DNA from: Pictodentalium vernedei
Lineage: Eukaryota > Mollusca > Scaphopoda > Dentaliida > Dentaliidae
Direction: 5' to 3'
Assembly (NCBI GenBank): GCA_031216915.1
Contig: CM062293.1
Location: 150,358,285 to 150,422,284 of the forward strand
Length of the DNA stretch: 64,000 nt
A program made the position numbers and the translations under genes. Of the stretch, positions 1-10,360 are shown in pieces. Numbering within the stretch: the first letter of the stretch is position 1; each line of letters begins with the position of its first letter. The notes beneath the pieces were generated by a model. That model did not search any database and was not told the DNA's origin. It saw only the letters and a list, made by a program, of their open reading frames with translations.

Positions 1-742
1 GTTATAATTTCTGGAAACCAGCAAGCCTTTTGGGTCAAGTGGGGCTTCCCTACTCCAGACAGGCAGATATATTCTTCATTTTGTATTTACACTATCGCGT
101 ACAAAGGCTTGGACATATCCAGTCCACCAGTACCAGCAAAAAAAACATTTCTTAAGTTTCGCATTCCTTGTTTTTATGGGCTATGAGCCCTTAAAACACA
201 CCAAACATCGGTTTTATTTACACTTTCGTGTACATCCTGATTTTTGGCTGACTGACCACCACAACCTTCCTGGGTCATCAAAAGAAAACTGTCTGTCTGT
301 TGTTTTCGTTTGTTAAACTTTTTTTTATGGAAAGCTAATTAGAAGCAACCACTTCATAGATAATCCGTGTATTAAAAGTACAAATGAAACTTGGTTTTAT
401 TTTCTACTGATATCATAGTTTTTTATTAACAGTTATTTGCTTCTTAAGTGGACCAAACTCGCTTGTAATTTTAATTACAAGGGAGAAAATTTTATCGAAA
501 GTCGATTTTCACGACGCGATAAGTTGGGGATGGTATGAGCGCTATTCATCAATCATACAAAAAGTGTACAGCTGTAATTTAAATGAAACGTGCACCAAAA
601 TAAAAGCATTAAAGGAACTGACGGAATTTAGCCTGTATAACGCCATAAGATCCCCCACCACCACCACCAACGAAGTGCGATAAGGACAATAAGTCTCAAT
701 ACTTGAACACAGCTCGCGAACGGGCATATGGTCTACCAATCT
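1..742. other. no gene seen
   Basis: AT-rich sequence with many stops in all frames. I see no repeat family or coding signal. The short minus-strand frames near 540-910 contain no recognisable domain. Confidence 0.5.
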
Positions 743-970
743 TTAAGCCACTGCTCTCTGATGTCAAAATGGCAGCAAATATTTCCCATAATGCAGTTTG
801 AGATTTAACCAAATATACCTTGTTTGACAGAGCTCTATGAGTTCTATCAAACAAGATATAATTGTTTAAATCCTTTGCTCTGTCCCACGAGATATAATTG
901 TTTAAATCCATTGATCAACAAGAGAAAAACAGACTGATATGAGAAAATTCCTGCACTACCAATGTTCTAT
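743..970. mobile_element. MITE family 2, degenerate copy
   Basis: Shares most of its length with the cleaner copy at 12695-12898: a start resembling CTGCTCTCTGATGTCAAAAT, an internal foldback around TTGTTTGACAGAGCTC, and an end near CTGCACTACC. A TTAA lies at the left edge (743-746). The right edge has lost its TTAA, so this is an older copy. Non-coding and non-autonomous. Confidence 0.6.
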
Positions 971-1237
971 GGATCAAATGATGTCATATAGACGGTACTT
1001 TTCTGCATGGGGTTCATAAACATGCATGGTTTGGGTACTAATTTATGCCAAAACGGCATTTGTTCTTTCTTCAGCCAGAAATCGTCAATGTACGCGAAAG
1101 TTTAAATTGAACGAATTTTAGGGACTCGTGGCCCCTAAATGCCAGGAATACCACAGAGACCCTTCTTGTGTGACAACGCCAATACATTTTGTTTCTTAAG
1201 TTGTGGTTATGATTTGGAAATTTAGCGATATACGATT

Positions 1238-1284
1238 TTATCGGTTGATAACGAATGTTGAATAAGGAACTGGGAATAAGTAAC
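1238..1284. repeat. single-arm copy of the 13.36-kb palindrome
   Basis: Carries CGGTTGATAACGAATG followed by AATAAGGAACTGGGAATA. The same two segments, in the matching order, occur on the reverse complement of the left arm plus loop of the palindrome at 13355-13413. Only one arm is present here. Confidence 0.6.
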
Positions 1285-1526
1285 GGCTGTCACGTCCCCA
1301 AAAGTGAACTACAAAGAAATGACAAAGCCAGCTTGGCTGTCTTCCTGACAAGTTCCTGTCGCCTATTATTCTCTCGTATATAACTCTGTCCAATCAATGC
1401 CAAATGTTACTCTATGTGTTGAAATCAAAACGAAGCTTCTCCTTCCCAAGGTAAGTCATGTTTAGAATGTTTAGAGGTTAGGGAACACATACGGTTATAT
1501 TTTTTATGTTATTTTTATTCTCATGT

Positions 1527-1878
1527 TGGGGGCGCTTTGGCGTTGCGGGAACCGGTTCTCGTCAGATCACCGAAGTTAAGCAACGTCGAGCCCGGTTCGT
1601 CCTTGGATGTGTGACCGTCTGAGCGATCAATTCGGAGTCCCACGTTTTGTCCTTGGACAAGGCACTGAACCCCGATTGTCCACATGGGGCACGATGACGC
1701 CGTGTACTAAGGCGTACTGCACGTCGATGGTGCGCATGTCTTCAACCAATCTAAACCTGTCTGTGCTGCAGTGCGGAGTTACGATGCTGGGGAGCTGGGA
1801 GCTGGTCGTCGTTGTTCGGTGGTTCTCTCCGGGTACTTCGGTGTCCTCCGCCCGTAAAACTGTCACTGACAATATATG
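1527..1878 (+). mobile_element. SINE with 5S rRNA-derived head
   Basis: After a GGGGGCGC start the head (about 1549-1625) follows animal 5S rRNA: ACCGGTTCTCGTC, GATCACCGAAGTTAAGCAAC, then GTCCTTGGATG and GTGACCG. These cover the internal RNA polymerase III promoter region. The body (about 1640-1855) is the same as in the tRNA-headed SINEs at 11039 and 40377, including ACTGCACGTCGATGGTGCGC and GTGGTTCTCTCCGGGTAC. The 3' tail is truncated after AAAACTGTCACTGAC. It is not a functional 5S gene. Confidence 0.85.
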
Positions 1879-1923
1879 ACCTTTTTCAGTTAATCAACTT
1901 TAAAAGTTACATCTTCCTTTTTA

Positions 1924-2485
1924 TACCCCCCGCAAACAAAGTTTGGGGGGTATATAGGAATCACCCTGTCCGTCCGTCTGTCCGTCTGTCCATCCTTGTA
2001 AGCGCAACTGCTCCTAAACCGTTTGAAGAATTTTCATGAAACTTTACACAATGGAAGAACTCCATATGAAGATGTGCATGAAGCAATATAATTCCGTTCG
2101 GACATTTCCAAGGGGAGATAATCTAACTTATACCGTCTGTCCATCCTTGTAAGCGCAACTCCTCCTAAACCGTTTGAAGAATTTTCATGAAACTTTACAC
2201 AATGGAAGAACTCCATATGAAGATGTGCATGAAGCAATATAATTCCGTTCTGACATTTCCAAGGGGAGATAATCTAACTTATACCGTCTGTCCATCCTTG
2301 TAAGCGCAACTCCTTCTAAACCGTTTGAAGAATTTTCATGAAACTCTACACAATGGAAGAACTCCATATGAAGATGTGCATGAAGCAATATAATTCCGTT
2401 CTGACATTTCCAAGGGCTGATAATCTAACTTATACATTTCAGGCATGGGGGGGGGTATCACTTTGTGAGTTTGCTCACAGTACCT
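1924..2485 (+). mobile_element. hairpin element A with (GTCY)n and 151-bp core repeats (HINE/pearl-like)
   Basis: Starts with a hairpin TACCCCCC...GGGGGGTA (1924-1954), then a GTCC/GTCT microsatellite (about 1969-1992). Three 151-bp tandem units follow, starting near 1988, 2139 and 2290. The inverted copy GGGGGGTA recurs at about 2450, just before a terminal hairpin TGTGAGTTTGCTCACA (2464-2479). No long ORF and no terminal inverted repeats of the usual kind. The layout matches Helentron-associated elements (DINE-1/mini-me in flies, pearl in oysters); that family placement is inference from architecture. Confidence 0.7.
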
Positions 2486-2582
2486 CTAGTTTAACACTAC
2501 CGCTGCCGAAAGCGACTATTGTCACCTATTTTATGATGATTATCTGTACGTTCTGGTATGCGCAGATCAAAACTACCATCTT

Positions 2583-2621
2583 AATTGTTGGAAAGGGCTT
2601 AGAGAGCCCTTTCCAACAATT
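2583..2621. repeat. perfect 17-bp hairpin
   Basis: AATTGTTGGAAAGGGCT and its exact reverse complement, separated by 5 nt. No T-run follows it and it lies beside no gene, so a terminator role is not supported. Confidence 0.8.
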
Positions 2622-2639
2622 ATCCAAATTATAGAGTTT

Positions 2640-3050
2640 CAAGTATGTCATAAATTTTTATTAAACTTCCTCACATACAGGCGTACATGGAGGTCCTCCA
2701 TATATGGATAAAATGGGCGTGGCAGTACAAGGATTAAATCTAAATAATTTATCACAGCTGAGTATACCATTGTACAGTTTAAAGTTAAAACTGCCACTGC
2801 TGTTAAACAGTAGTTATGTATTTTAATAACTTCTACCAAAGATAGTGCACCACCTATAATTAGTATATCTTCAACTTTTAATTAACGGATGCATATGCAC
2901 TGCTATTTATGTTTTCATTAATCTTCAATCACTCCGATTATCTCACAAAGTCTCATGATTTCATTTACCTTCACCTCTTTCTCTTCACTGCATAATCATT
3001 TGATATGTATATGCATTCTTGTTTACTTTGTTCTGTTATTTTGCAAAATA
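2640..3050. other. no gene seen
   Basis: AT-rich, no recognisable coding frame or dispersed repeat apart from the LINE-like tail that follows. Confidence 0.4.
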
Positions 3051-3102
3051 TGGATTTTTTATTCATGTGCAAATAAAACAATTCAATTCAATTCCATTAC
3101 GC
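3050..3102 (+). mobile_element. possible non-LTR retrotransposon 3' end
   Basis: GTGCAAATAAAACAATTC is followed by repeated AATTC pentamers. AATAAA plus short 5-bp tail repeats is the usual look of CR1/L2-like 3' ends. No coding remnant is visible upstream, so this is a weak call. Confidence 0.35.
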
Positions 3103-3374
3103 GTCTCGCTCGGGGATTGTCGTAAATGCAGAATGTGGAGAGTGAATTACAGCTGAAATATGGTGGAATGGGGATTCTACTCCCAAAACACCCTTCAAGT
3201 CCATTTCTAAATATTTATCATATAATCACCATCAAATAGCTCGTTGCTGAAAATATCGTTCACAAAACGTCTAATACGGAGATGACTTCAGAAGTCAGCG
3301 TCGTTGTGGTAACGTTGTGAGTAGGTTGGTTTCAGAAGTAGAATTGAATTAATCTTATCTTATTTTTCATCAAC

Positions 3375-3600
3375 TGTCAAAGTAAAAGACATTTGCAGAA
3401 AACATTTCTTGAATAACTAAATATTTTCATTTTTGTCTCGAAAACATAGCTTATTACCCCTCATTGGGACGAGCTCGTTCCAATGAGGTGTCATAAGCTA
3501 TGATTTTTGAGCCAAAGTGAAAAAAAGAAAAATTAAATTTGGCTGGAGATTTTTTTGTGAACAGCGCTGGCCAATTTTAGTCGTTACGTTACGTAAAAGG
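3375..3600. mobile_element. MITE family 1 (subtype A), degenerate copy
   Basis: Contains TTCTTGAATAACTAA, the palindromic core GGGACGAGCTCGTTCC within a longer foldback, and the family 3' segment with GTGAACAGCGCTGGCC and CGTTACGTTACGTAAAAGG. Ends have decayed compared with the intact copies at 9703-9928 and 11501-11732. Confidence 0.75.
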
Positions 3601-4559
3601 TGAAATTACGCATTATGTGATAAACAGATTCTCAAATATGTCACGACATGACCTGAAATTTCTGAACCTTGTTCACTAAAATCGATCTGAGCCCCTGTAA
3701 ACCTCGGATCAGATCAATTTTAGTGAAACCGGTACATAAATTTCATATGAAATTGCGACTCATTGGATAGAGATCCTTTATATGACAATCACAAGCAAAA
3801 TTTTAGCCGACGATATCATAGTTCAACCGGAATGTCTGTTGACCAGAAATTTGTGTGTGATTCTTGTGCTTTTCTTAGGAAATTGAGCTGTTACTTGAGG
3901 GGAGCTCCACTCCAATCACGTCTTTGTGATAAACGTTTGTCCATGCACTGGTATCTATTTTCAGCCCCAGCGCTTAATGAGAATTATTATTTGTTTTACA
4001 TACCCCCTATAGCGAAATACAAGATAATGAGTATATATACGTAAATGTATGGTAAGATATGTAAGAAACATTCATCACACACATTCATTGTCAAGCTGTC
4101 AACACCTCAAGATTTTCATCAGCCTTCCAGGAAAGTGATTACAATCATATTCTGGAAAATTTAAAAGAGTTAAAACATACTTATACACATAGATTTCAAC
4201 ACACATAGATTTAAACCTAGGAAAAATGACGCAGTTCACTAAATCATCATCAGCATTAAACACTCGGGAAAAGAGAAGACCACTTTAAGGGAGGCAAGCG
4301 TTGGTCCTGTGTCCCACCTCTGCCCCTTTTTGTAAGCGCATTGCGCATCTCTTGTCCCAACCCAATAGGATTACAATGCAGGCCTGCCCCCGAACCAGGG
4401 AAGTTCGGGTCTTCTTTCTGGTGGTCCCCGAAAGGGGTCGTTGTTGTTTTCTTCAAAGACGTCCTACCAAACAGAGACAGCCTGAGGCAGATTATACTTG
4501 CCAGTGACGGCCATCACTCAATATCATCTCAGTGGCAGACTATAGTTGCCTGAAAATCT
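3601..4559. other. no gene seen
   Basis: Several short open frames but no recognisable domains. The GC-richer stretch 4260-4560 may belong to the retroposon that follows; I cannot place its left boundary. Confidence 0.35.
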
Positions 4560-4826
4560 AGATCGACTGCACCCTCGGGGAGAGGTAGTACCTTTGTCAC
4601 AAAGGACCCAACCTCTCACACTGGTCCTCACCCGAGGGTTCAACCGGCATCAGTCAAAGAGACCATCACGCCACAACCGGTGACACCTGCCGAGTACCTG
4701 GACCTGTTCCTCCTTCAACACGAGTAGACATGTGGAAATTAATCATTTACAGTCACTGAGGGTCGAAAGGGGCTTGTTCCCCATACCGTCCCTGCGCGCC
4801 TTCGGCGCGTTAAACCATTCCATTCG
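4560..4826 (+). mobile_element. retroposon R, short copy with 3' hairpin
   Basis: Shares two blocks with the larger insertion at 53841-54800. One is GGGGAGAGGTAGTACCTTT followed by CCTCTCACACTGGTCCTCAC. The other is the 3' end GAGGGTCGAAAGGGGCTTG with a hairpin CGCGCC-TTC-GGCGCG (4795-4809) and a final CCATTCCATTCG. The long open frame of the 54-kb copy is not open here. Left boundary uncertain. Confidence 0.6.
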
Positions 4827-4884
4827 AAGATATGTTCTAAGCTTCGAAATTGTTGAGCGGTACCTGAAAGAAAAACTGCGTGCG

Positions 4885-4888
<4 letters not shown>

Positions 4889-4915
<27 letters not shown>

Positions 4916-4924
4916 CCCGAGAGA
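4889..4924. repeat. (GT)n/(GA)n microsatellite
   Basis: A GT run passing into about 12 GA dinucleotides. Confidence 0.9.
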
Positions 4925-4926
4925 GA

Positions 4927-5611
4927 CCCTTGCTTTTTTCGACTTTTGGGTACCGGCCCGTGTATTTCACGTGTATGTGGCGAGATCTATTAATTGTCGT
5001 TAAAGGGGGGAAATGCATCTTTTGTCAAAGTCACGAACCATTAGCGACCCCCGGAATCGAGGGTCGTGTGATAAGGTGAGTGGTACGAAACCATGCAACA
5101 TAGAATGATGAGCGTAACAACACAGAATTTGGAGCTTTCTCTCACACTGTGGAACCACCCTTTCTTTCATATTCATTTGTACCAAAGATATCCTAATGGA
5201 TACCCGAAGGACTTTTCGACTCGACAAAAATCCGACTTATTCTTGGAAGGTGGGGATGGGCCTTTCATTTCATTCTGGTTTATAGTGCCTATCTCAACTC
5301 TAAACCGTCGAGCCCATTGAAGTCGACAGGTTAGTGTTGTGATAGGCACGGCTTGTGTCTAGTTAGAGCTGTTTTAGCCCAGCACCCCCTCCCAATGGAA
5401 AATAATATCCGATTTTTTCGCGATATTTTAGAAATGGATTCTTTCATTCTATGCCATTGAACTGATATGGTATATTTCTGCAAGGCGATGGCACGAGGTG
5501 GTAAGAATATCTGCATCACACTATAAAAGCTAGGATTCTTTGGAGGGGTGCATTATACATTAAATGGAAGTTCGCTTAGTGGTCAGTGGTGGAGAGATTA
5601 ACCAAACGTTT
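4927..5611. other. no gene seen; small foldback inside
   Basis: No coding signal. GTGCCTATCTCAAC near 5285 has an inverted match near GTTGTGATAGGCAC at 5336-5349, a small imperfect foldback. Confidence 0.4.
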
Positions 5612-5729
5612 ATAAACGGGGTCAAGCTCGTTCCAATTAGGGACCATAAGTAATGTTTTTGAAACAAAAATAAATTTTGAATGACAATTTTTGTAAATAG
5701 TGCTGACGAGTTTTCGCCGCTAGGGTTAA
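5612..5729. mobile_element. MITE family 1 fragment
   Basis: CAAGCTCGTTCCAATTAGGG, TGTTTTTGAAACAAAAAT, then ATTTTTGTAAATAGTGCTG and GCTAGGGTTAA match the right half of subtype A. The left half is missing. Confidence 0.6.
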
Positions 5730-6276
5730 TGTATATCGAATGGACCTCCTGAAGTGTTCGGTTGGTAACCTTAGCTTGTTATCCGGGTCAATGCTTTCGT
5801 TTTCAATAATCGGTCAATTTGCGCGTAGTTATTAATAGATAAGCTGTTTAAATTGTACTGAGTCGCCTGACATAAAATATCTGTTAATTAAAATTCTAGA
5901 TAGCCACTATCTGATGTGAACTAAAATTGTCACAATGAGACAACTCCCAGGAGATAATTTATAAATTGCCATGTATTATGTAATCCAGAACAGATAATGG
6001 TCGTCACATCTCTAATTATGTTAATTCTCTCACTTCTCCATTGACATTTACTAAAATTTATATGTTCGATAAATGGACATATTTTTTACGCAATTAATTG
6101 TGTTGAACTGTTTTAACAAACGCCATGCGAATCTCAAATTATTGGGACAAATCAAATGAGGCAGAGGATTTGGAATCCCGAATCGAATCTTACTGGTCTT
6201 TAAGTTACTGATATTGCGCCTTCTTTTTTCACAATCCTACAATTTTTTTATTTGTTTGTTTAAGTGAGGTTTAAAA
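5730..6276. other. no gene seen
   Basis: AT-rich, no coding frame or repeat recognised. Confidence 0.4.
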
Positions 6277-6811
6277 TCGTTTACCTAACGCAGACATCAA
6301 AATTTCTTTTAAATTATTTTTTCATTTTTAGCTGCGACTAGCAGCTCTATAAGTGGCAATGTTGGTCTGTCTGTCTGTCTGTCCGTCTGTCTGTCTGTCT
6401 GTCTGTCGGTCGGTCGGTCTGTGACCAACGAGTTTGTCTGTGACCAACGAGTTTCAAAACTCAATAACTTTTGAAATACTTGATGGAATGAAGTAAGTGT
6501 ATCTTATTGATGTCTAGCCACTGTTCAATGCATGTGTTGTTCCAAATATTTTTCTTGGAGTCATGGCCCTTGACGAACTTAGAATTTTGTGAGATTGCAC
6601 CACCCGTCGCAGCTACGGCATCGATGTCGCGATTTTTTGTGCCAAAAATTCAAGAAGACCACATCATGTGCCTCCTCTTTGGAACGAGCTCGACGAGCTC
6701 GTTCCAATAAGGGGGTCACATGATATGGTTTTGATGAAATTATTCTTTTTCAACTGCTTAATTTGATCATTACGCGGGCAGATGCGACCGTTTCGTTAGG
6801 TAGAGGATTAA
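6277..6811. mobile_element. MITE family 1 (subtype B) split by hairpin element C
   Basis: Left end CGTTTACCTAACGCAGAC and right end GTTTCGTTAGGTAGAGGATTAA are the family termini. The palindromic core GGAACGAGCTCGACGAGCTC and CACATGATATGGTTTTGATG belong to subtype B, as at 11501-11732. The interior is interrupted at 6330-6631 by a different element, which makes this copy about 530 bp instead of 230 bp. Confidence 0.75.
6330..6631 (+). mobile_element. hairpin element C with (GTCT)n (HINE-like), nested in a MITE
   Basis: Begins with the hairpin AGCTGCGACTAGCAGCT, followed by a (GTCT/GTCG)n run (about 6366-6421) and a single core segment. The inverted copy GTCGCAGCT sits at 6606-6614, right before a terminal near-palindrome ACGGCATCGATGTCG. 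Same architecture as elements A (1924) and B (45087), with unrelated sequence. Flanks are T-rich, no target duplication seen. Confidence 0.65.
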
Positions 6812-6816
6812 TTCAG

Positions 6817-7128
6817 GACCATATCGTGTCGGACAGTTTTACGGATGGAGGAAGCCGGAATACCCGGGGAGGACCATTGAGCAGTAGCGAGCAACTGTCC
6901 GACTCCCCAGCGTACTAACTTTGCACAAACAGGGTTAGCAGCAGTGGAAGGCTCGTGCTGCATCAACGAGCAGTACTCCTTAATACACAGCACCACCGTG
7001 CCCCCGCGTAGGCAATCGGGATTAAGTCTCTTGCCCAAGAACACAACACAGTTACCATCGATCATAATCGAACCGCTGACCTTTCGGACTGAAGTTCAGT
7101 TTTCCAATTTCTGAGCCTCCGTGCCCCC
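6817..7128 (-). mobile_element. SINE, tRNA-type head, tail missing
   Basis: Reverse-complement body: GTGTCGGACAGTTTTACGG, then GAGGAAGCCGGAATACCCGG and CCACCGTGCCCCCGCG. A degraded tRNA-like head ends at GAGCCTCCGTGCCCCC. It abuts the right end of the MITE at 6811. Confidence 0.75.
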
Positions 7129-8523
7129 GGCCATCCGTACAATTGTCAGTCTCCACTTAACTGGTAGAGTGCCGGAAGCCCATATTTGGGATTTACTCTG
7201 ATGTGCAGGGACTCCTAATATAAGGGCCTCATACTCAGTGGAAATGCTTCATATTATCTTCGAAGTGAAATTATTTAGTCTGTGTAGATTGCCTTGTTAC
7301 AATTTATGGGGGAGTGCCTGCAGGCACTCTCACATAAATTGTAACAATGCAAAGACATGTGAACAAATTTTTATGGTCAAAATAATATTCTCTACCAGTT
7401 AAGCATTGCACTCATGAGCAACTCATGGGTTTTGGCGAGTAAATCGAAAAGCGGAATATTCTAAAACGGATTGAAAGTGGTGTGGGAAGCGGAACCTCCT
7501 TGTGCTCTTCTCCTACCATCGTATCTCCTGTACAGGGAACCTGATGATAGAAGAATTCAAAATAAGACACTGGCTATTAGTTTGAGAACATCTCGATGAT
7601 TCGACAATTTCCGAATCAACTTGACTCGAATCTAAAGAGAATCGTCCGAAAGATTTCGAATCGAATCGAATTTCGAAGTGTGTTGAACATTAATAAATGA
7701 ATTTTTATTGTCTAAATGCTTTGGAAAAGAATGAACAATAAATAAATTGTTGATTGGTCCTTTATCGTGTTTTTGTGATTTGCTCCTTGTGCTAGACAGT
7801 GTGCCACGCCTTTTACCACGACATTATCGTTTTTTATGAGTGGTTTCTAGGACCGGTCCGACTCATATATCACCGACCTAACAACCACCGGTGTTAGTTT
7901 TAATCACATGTGGATGTCGTTGAATATGACAGGCTGTCAAGCTGGATTTGTTTTTTGTTTTGTATTTTTTTTTTTTTTTTTTGGTGGGGGGGGGGGGGGG
8001 GGGTCGTGGGTTGTTTGGGTTTTTTTTAAATGATGCTAGATTCTGTGAAAAATCGCGCGTCTCAATTTATACTGGGTGCTGTGACTGTCAGTTAACAGCC
8101 AGCGGCGTAGCCAGGTTTAATTATTAAATGTGGGTGGTGCAAACTATTTCACTGCCTCCAATTTTGTTCCCGCCACCTCATTTTGTTTCAATGGCAGCAG
8201 AAATATAGTTTTTCCCTCCACTTCATTTCACCTCGTATTGGGTCAGGAGTATGTATCCACCATAGGTGATGGTCCAGGGGCTTTTCTGGGTACAAAAATA
8301 AATTGTCCCTCCAATTGGAGCAGCCTGGGTACCTATTTTAAAGGCTCAAGTACTCAGAAAGTGAAGACATAATTTTAGCAAAAATGAGATTCGGGTGAGA
8401 GTACATGAATCAATTAATCAGTTTTGTGCTATTAACAAGGTTGGGTTTTTCCAGAAAAAAATCGTGAGGACAAACTATTTTGAGATAAACTTGCCGCTAG
8501 GGTAGAGAGTTATCGGGAAATAC
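7129..8523. other. no gene; hairpin and homopolymers
   Basis: Contains an imperfect 26-bp-arm hairpin (7295-7346, centre GTGCCTGCAGGCAC), a TTCGAATCG-rich stretch near 7610-7680, and a T-run followed by a G-run (7966-8003). A hAT-like terminal motif CAGCGGCGTAGCCAGG at 8103 has no visible partner. No coding signal. Confidence 0.45.
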
Positions 8524-8781
8524 AGTACACGCAGAGTGGATTATCACTAAAACACCTGAGGAGTGGAATTTTAACTCATACAATAACTGTCGATTCCTCC
8601 GATAACGCAATGGAATGCGAAGCAAAATTTCAACCAATGGACCTCCGGGTTAATCGCGGAGGTCCATTGGCTGAAACTTTGCTTTACGTTCTTATGCTTT
8701 TTAATAGATAAGAATTTATTATGAGGGTGGAAACTCCACTCCGCGGATGTTTTATGGGTAATTCGCTCTCCGCGTATTGTA
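8524..8781. mobile_element. foldback MITE (family F)
   Basis: The left end around ACACGCAGAGTGGATTATC, AAAACACCTGAGGAGTGGA pairs imperfectly with the right end GGAAACTCCACTCCGCGG, ATGGGTAATTCGCTCTCCGCG, giving inverted repeats of about 50 bp. The centre holds a tight inverted repeat: AATGGACCTCCG...CGGAGGTCCATT (8636-8671). No ORF. Confidence 0.65.
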
Positions 8782-8984
8782 GGACTCTATCCGACTACAA
8801 CCAGACAACTCCTAGATTAAATTAAATCACTGTTAGTGCAGACTATATACCTAGCATGAGTTCAGAAGTTCGCGTTTCTTGGATTACACAACGAGTCTAT
8901 GTGGGTTTTTTCTTTACTTTTTTACAGTGTGCGATATTGGGGCGATCATATGACCCTCCACCCCATGAAAACCCTTGCAAGTGG

Positions 8985-9178
8985 AGATGTGTTTGTTTAC
9001 TGTGTTGAACAAGTTCTGCTCAACTGGTAAAACAGGGACGCGGTAAGCAACGTTGAAGTCCTTAAAGCAAACGACATATAGGTATAAACGATTGGCTAAA
9101 TTGATTTTATTCCCGTTTTGCGATCAAGATACAGCTTTTAATGATCAAATGTCATTAAATACTAATAAATAAATAAAG
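8985..9178 (+). repeat. dispersed repeat S2 (SINE-like), diverged copy
   Basis: TTTACTGTGTTGAACAAG, GGTAAAACAGG, GGTATAAACGATTGGCTAAA and a final AATAAATAAATAAAG line up with copies at about 10150-10360 and 12590-13012. In those copies the 3' portion resembles the beta tail of the SINEs at 11039 and 40377. Confidence 0.55.
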
Positions 9179-9698
9179 TTGATCCTCCAATCACGAATTT
9201 GTTGTGTTGTGTCAAAAGATATCGAGAAATTGAACACGTTTCACTGTTAGTTTTTGTTGAGAGCAAAGAGCAGAAAAACCTATAGGTGTAACAAGTGCAG
9301 TGATTTTGCAAATGTGCAGCGTTTGTATAACATATCGACATGAACTTCTACAGTCTTCCTAGAAATGAGATGTCTGGCTGAGCTTTGCTGTTGAGTAACA
9401 GAATTATATACTCTGATTAAATAGTCGTGAAATAGCGTCATATTTTAAGTTTTGGCATTTGTTTAACTTTTTTACCTGCAAACTGCCTTCCATTTGGGTG
9501 TTGCATGCTAATAAATCATATTATCTTATCTTACTGTGGCTCGGTATCAAAAGTCTATCACGCATCGCCTCGCTAGCATATTGTCTGATATTTGTTGAAA
9601 CATATATGTCTTGATATTCATTGGAACCAGTGTATCAGACTACTGCAGGCAGGCAGAAGATGATATCACACAATTTACAACTATTGTCTGCAGCTTAT
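9179..9698. other. no gene; possible LINE-type tail at its end
   Basis: No coding frame. GCTAATAAATCATATTATC followed by TTATC pentamers (about 9509-9536) resembles a non-LTR 3' end. Confidence 0.35.
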
Positions 9699-9932
9699 TT
9701 AACCCTTTACCTAACGCGAAAAGCAGACGACACTTGCAAACAAAATTCTTGAATAACTAATTGTTTGTCTCAAAAACATAGGTTATGACACCTCATTGGA
9801 ACGAGCTCGTTCCAAAGAGGGGTCATAACCTATATTTTTGAGACAAAAAATGAAAAAAATAATGAAAATTAATTGGCGATTTTTGTGAATAGCGCTGGCC
9901 GGTTTTTGTCGTTACGTTGGGTAAAGGGTTAA
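9699..9932. mobile_element. MITE family 1, subtype A, intact with TTAA duplication
   Basis: TTAA (9699-9702) and TTAA (9929-9932) flank a 226-bp element with ends CCCTTTACCTAACG and CGTTGGGTAAAGGG. The centre is the foldback ATTGGAACGAGCTCGTTCCA. TTAA target duplication plus CCCTTT termini fit a piggyBac-type non-autonomous element (Kolobok also uses TTAA). No coding capacity. Confidence 0.88.
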
Positions 9933-10149
9933 TGCTGCATTCTTGACATATTGTCGCGACTGCCACTTCCCCACACGATAGCCAGAACTGGAGGAGGGAA
10001 GAGTCGAGGTTGCTAAGCTCTCCGCCTTTAACCTGGGGGGGGGGGGGGGTGCAAGAGCCCAGTATAGGGTCTCAATTTTTCTGATTTTCTGGCAAAACGT
10101 ATTAGCATTACAACAACATGAATTATAATATAACCTTCGCGAGAACCCC
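9933..10149. other. no gene; poly-G tract
   Basis: Contains a G-run near 10036. No coding evidence. Confidence 0.4.
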
Positions 10150-10360
10150 GGTAATTGAAGCAGTGCTTGTTTACTGTGGGAAACAAACTCTGTTTTATCG
10201 GTAAAATAGGACCAATTCACCAATGCTTTTGGCGGAAGGCCTCTAAAATAGACAACGTGGGTATAAACAATTGATTAACTTCACTTTATCTCTGTGTTGT
10301 GGTCACGGTTAGCCATTGTGCAGAAATACATGATCTTAATCACCAATTTTTAAATCAATC
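10150..10360 (+). repeat. dispersed repeat S2 (SINE-like)
   Basis: AAGCAGTGCTTGTTTACTG, TGTTTTATCGGTAAAATAGG, GGGTATAAACAATTG, then GGTCACGGTTAGCCATTGTG and ATGATCTTAATCACCAAT. The last two blocks are the beta tail also found in the tRNA-headed SINEs. It supplies the uninserted counterpart of the TTAA site occupied by a MITE in the 12.6-kb copy. Confidence 0.65.

Noticed and set aside
1549..1625. 5S rRNA gene
   Set aside because: Only the internal 5S region is present, joined to a SINE body; the same arrangement recurs at 39.7 kb with a target duplication.
2583..2621. transcription terminator
   Set aside because: A perfect hairpin, but with no T-run, no gene upstream and a eukaryotic context.
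8103..8130. hAT transposon end
   Set aside because: CAGCGGCGTAGCCAGG is suggestive, but I found no inverted partner or 8-bp duplication nearby.
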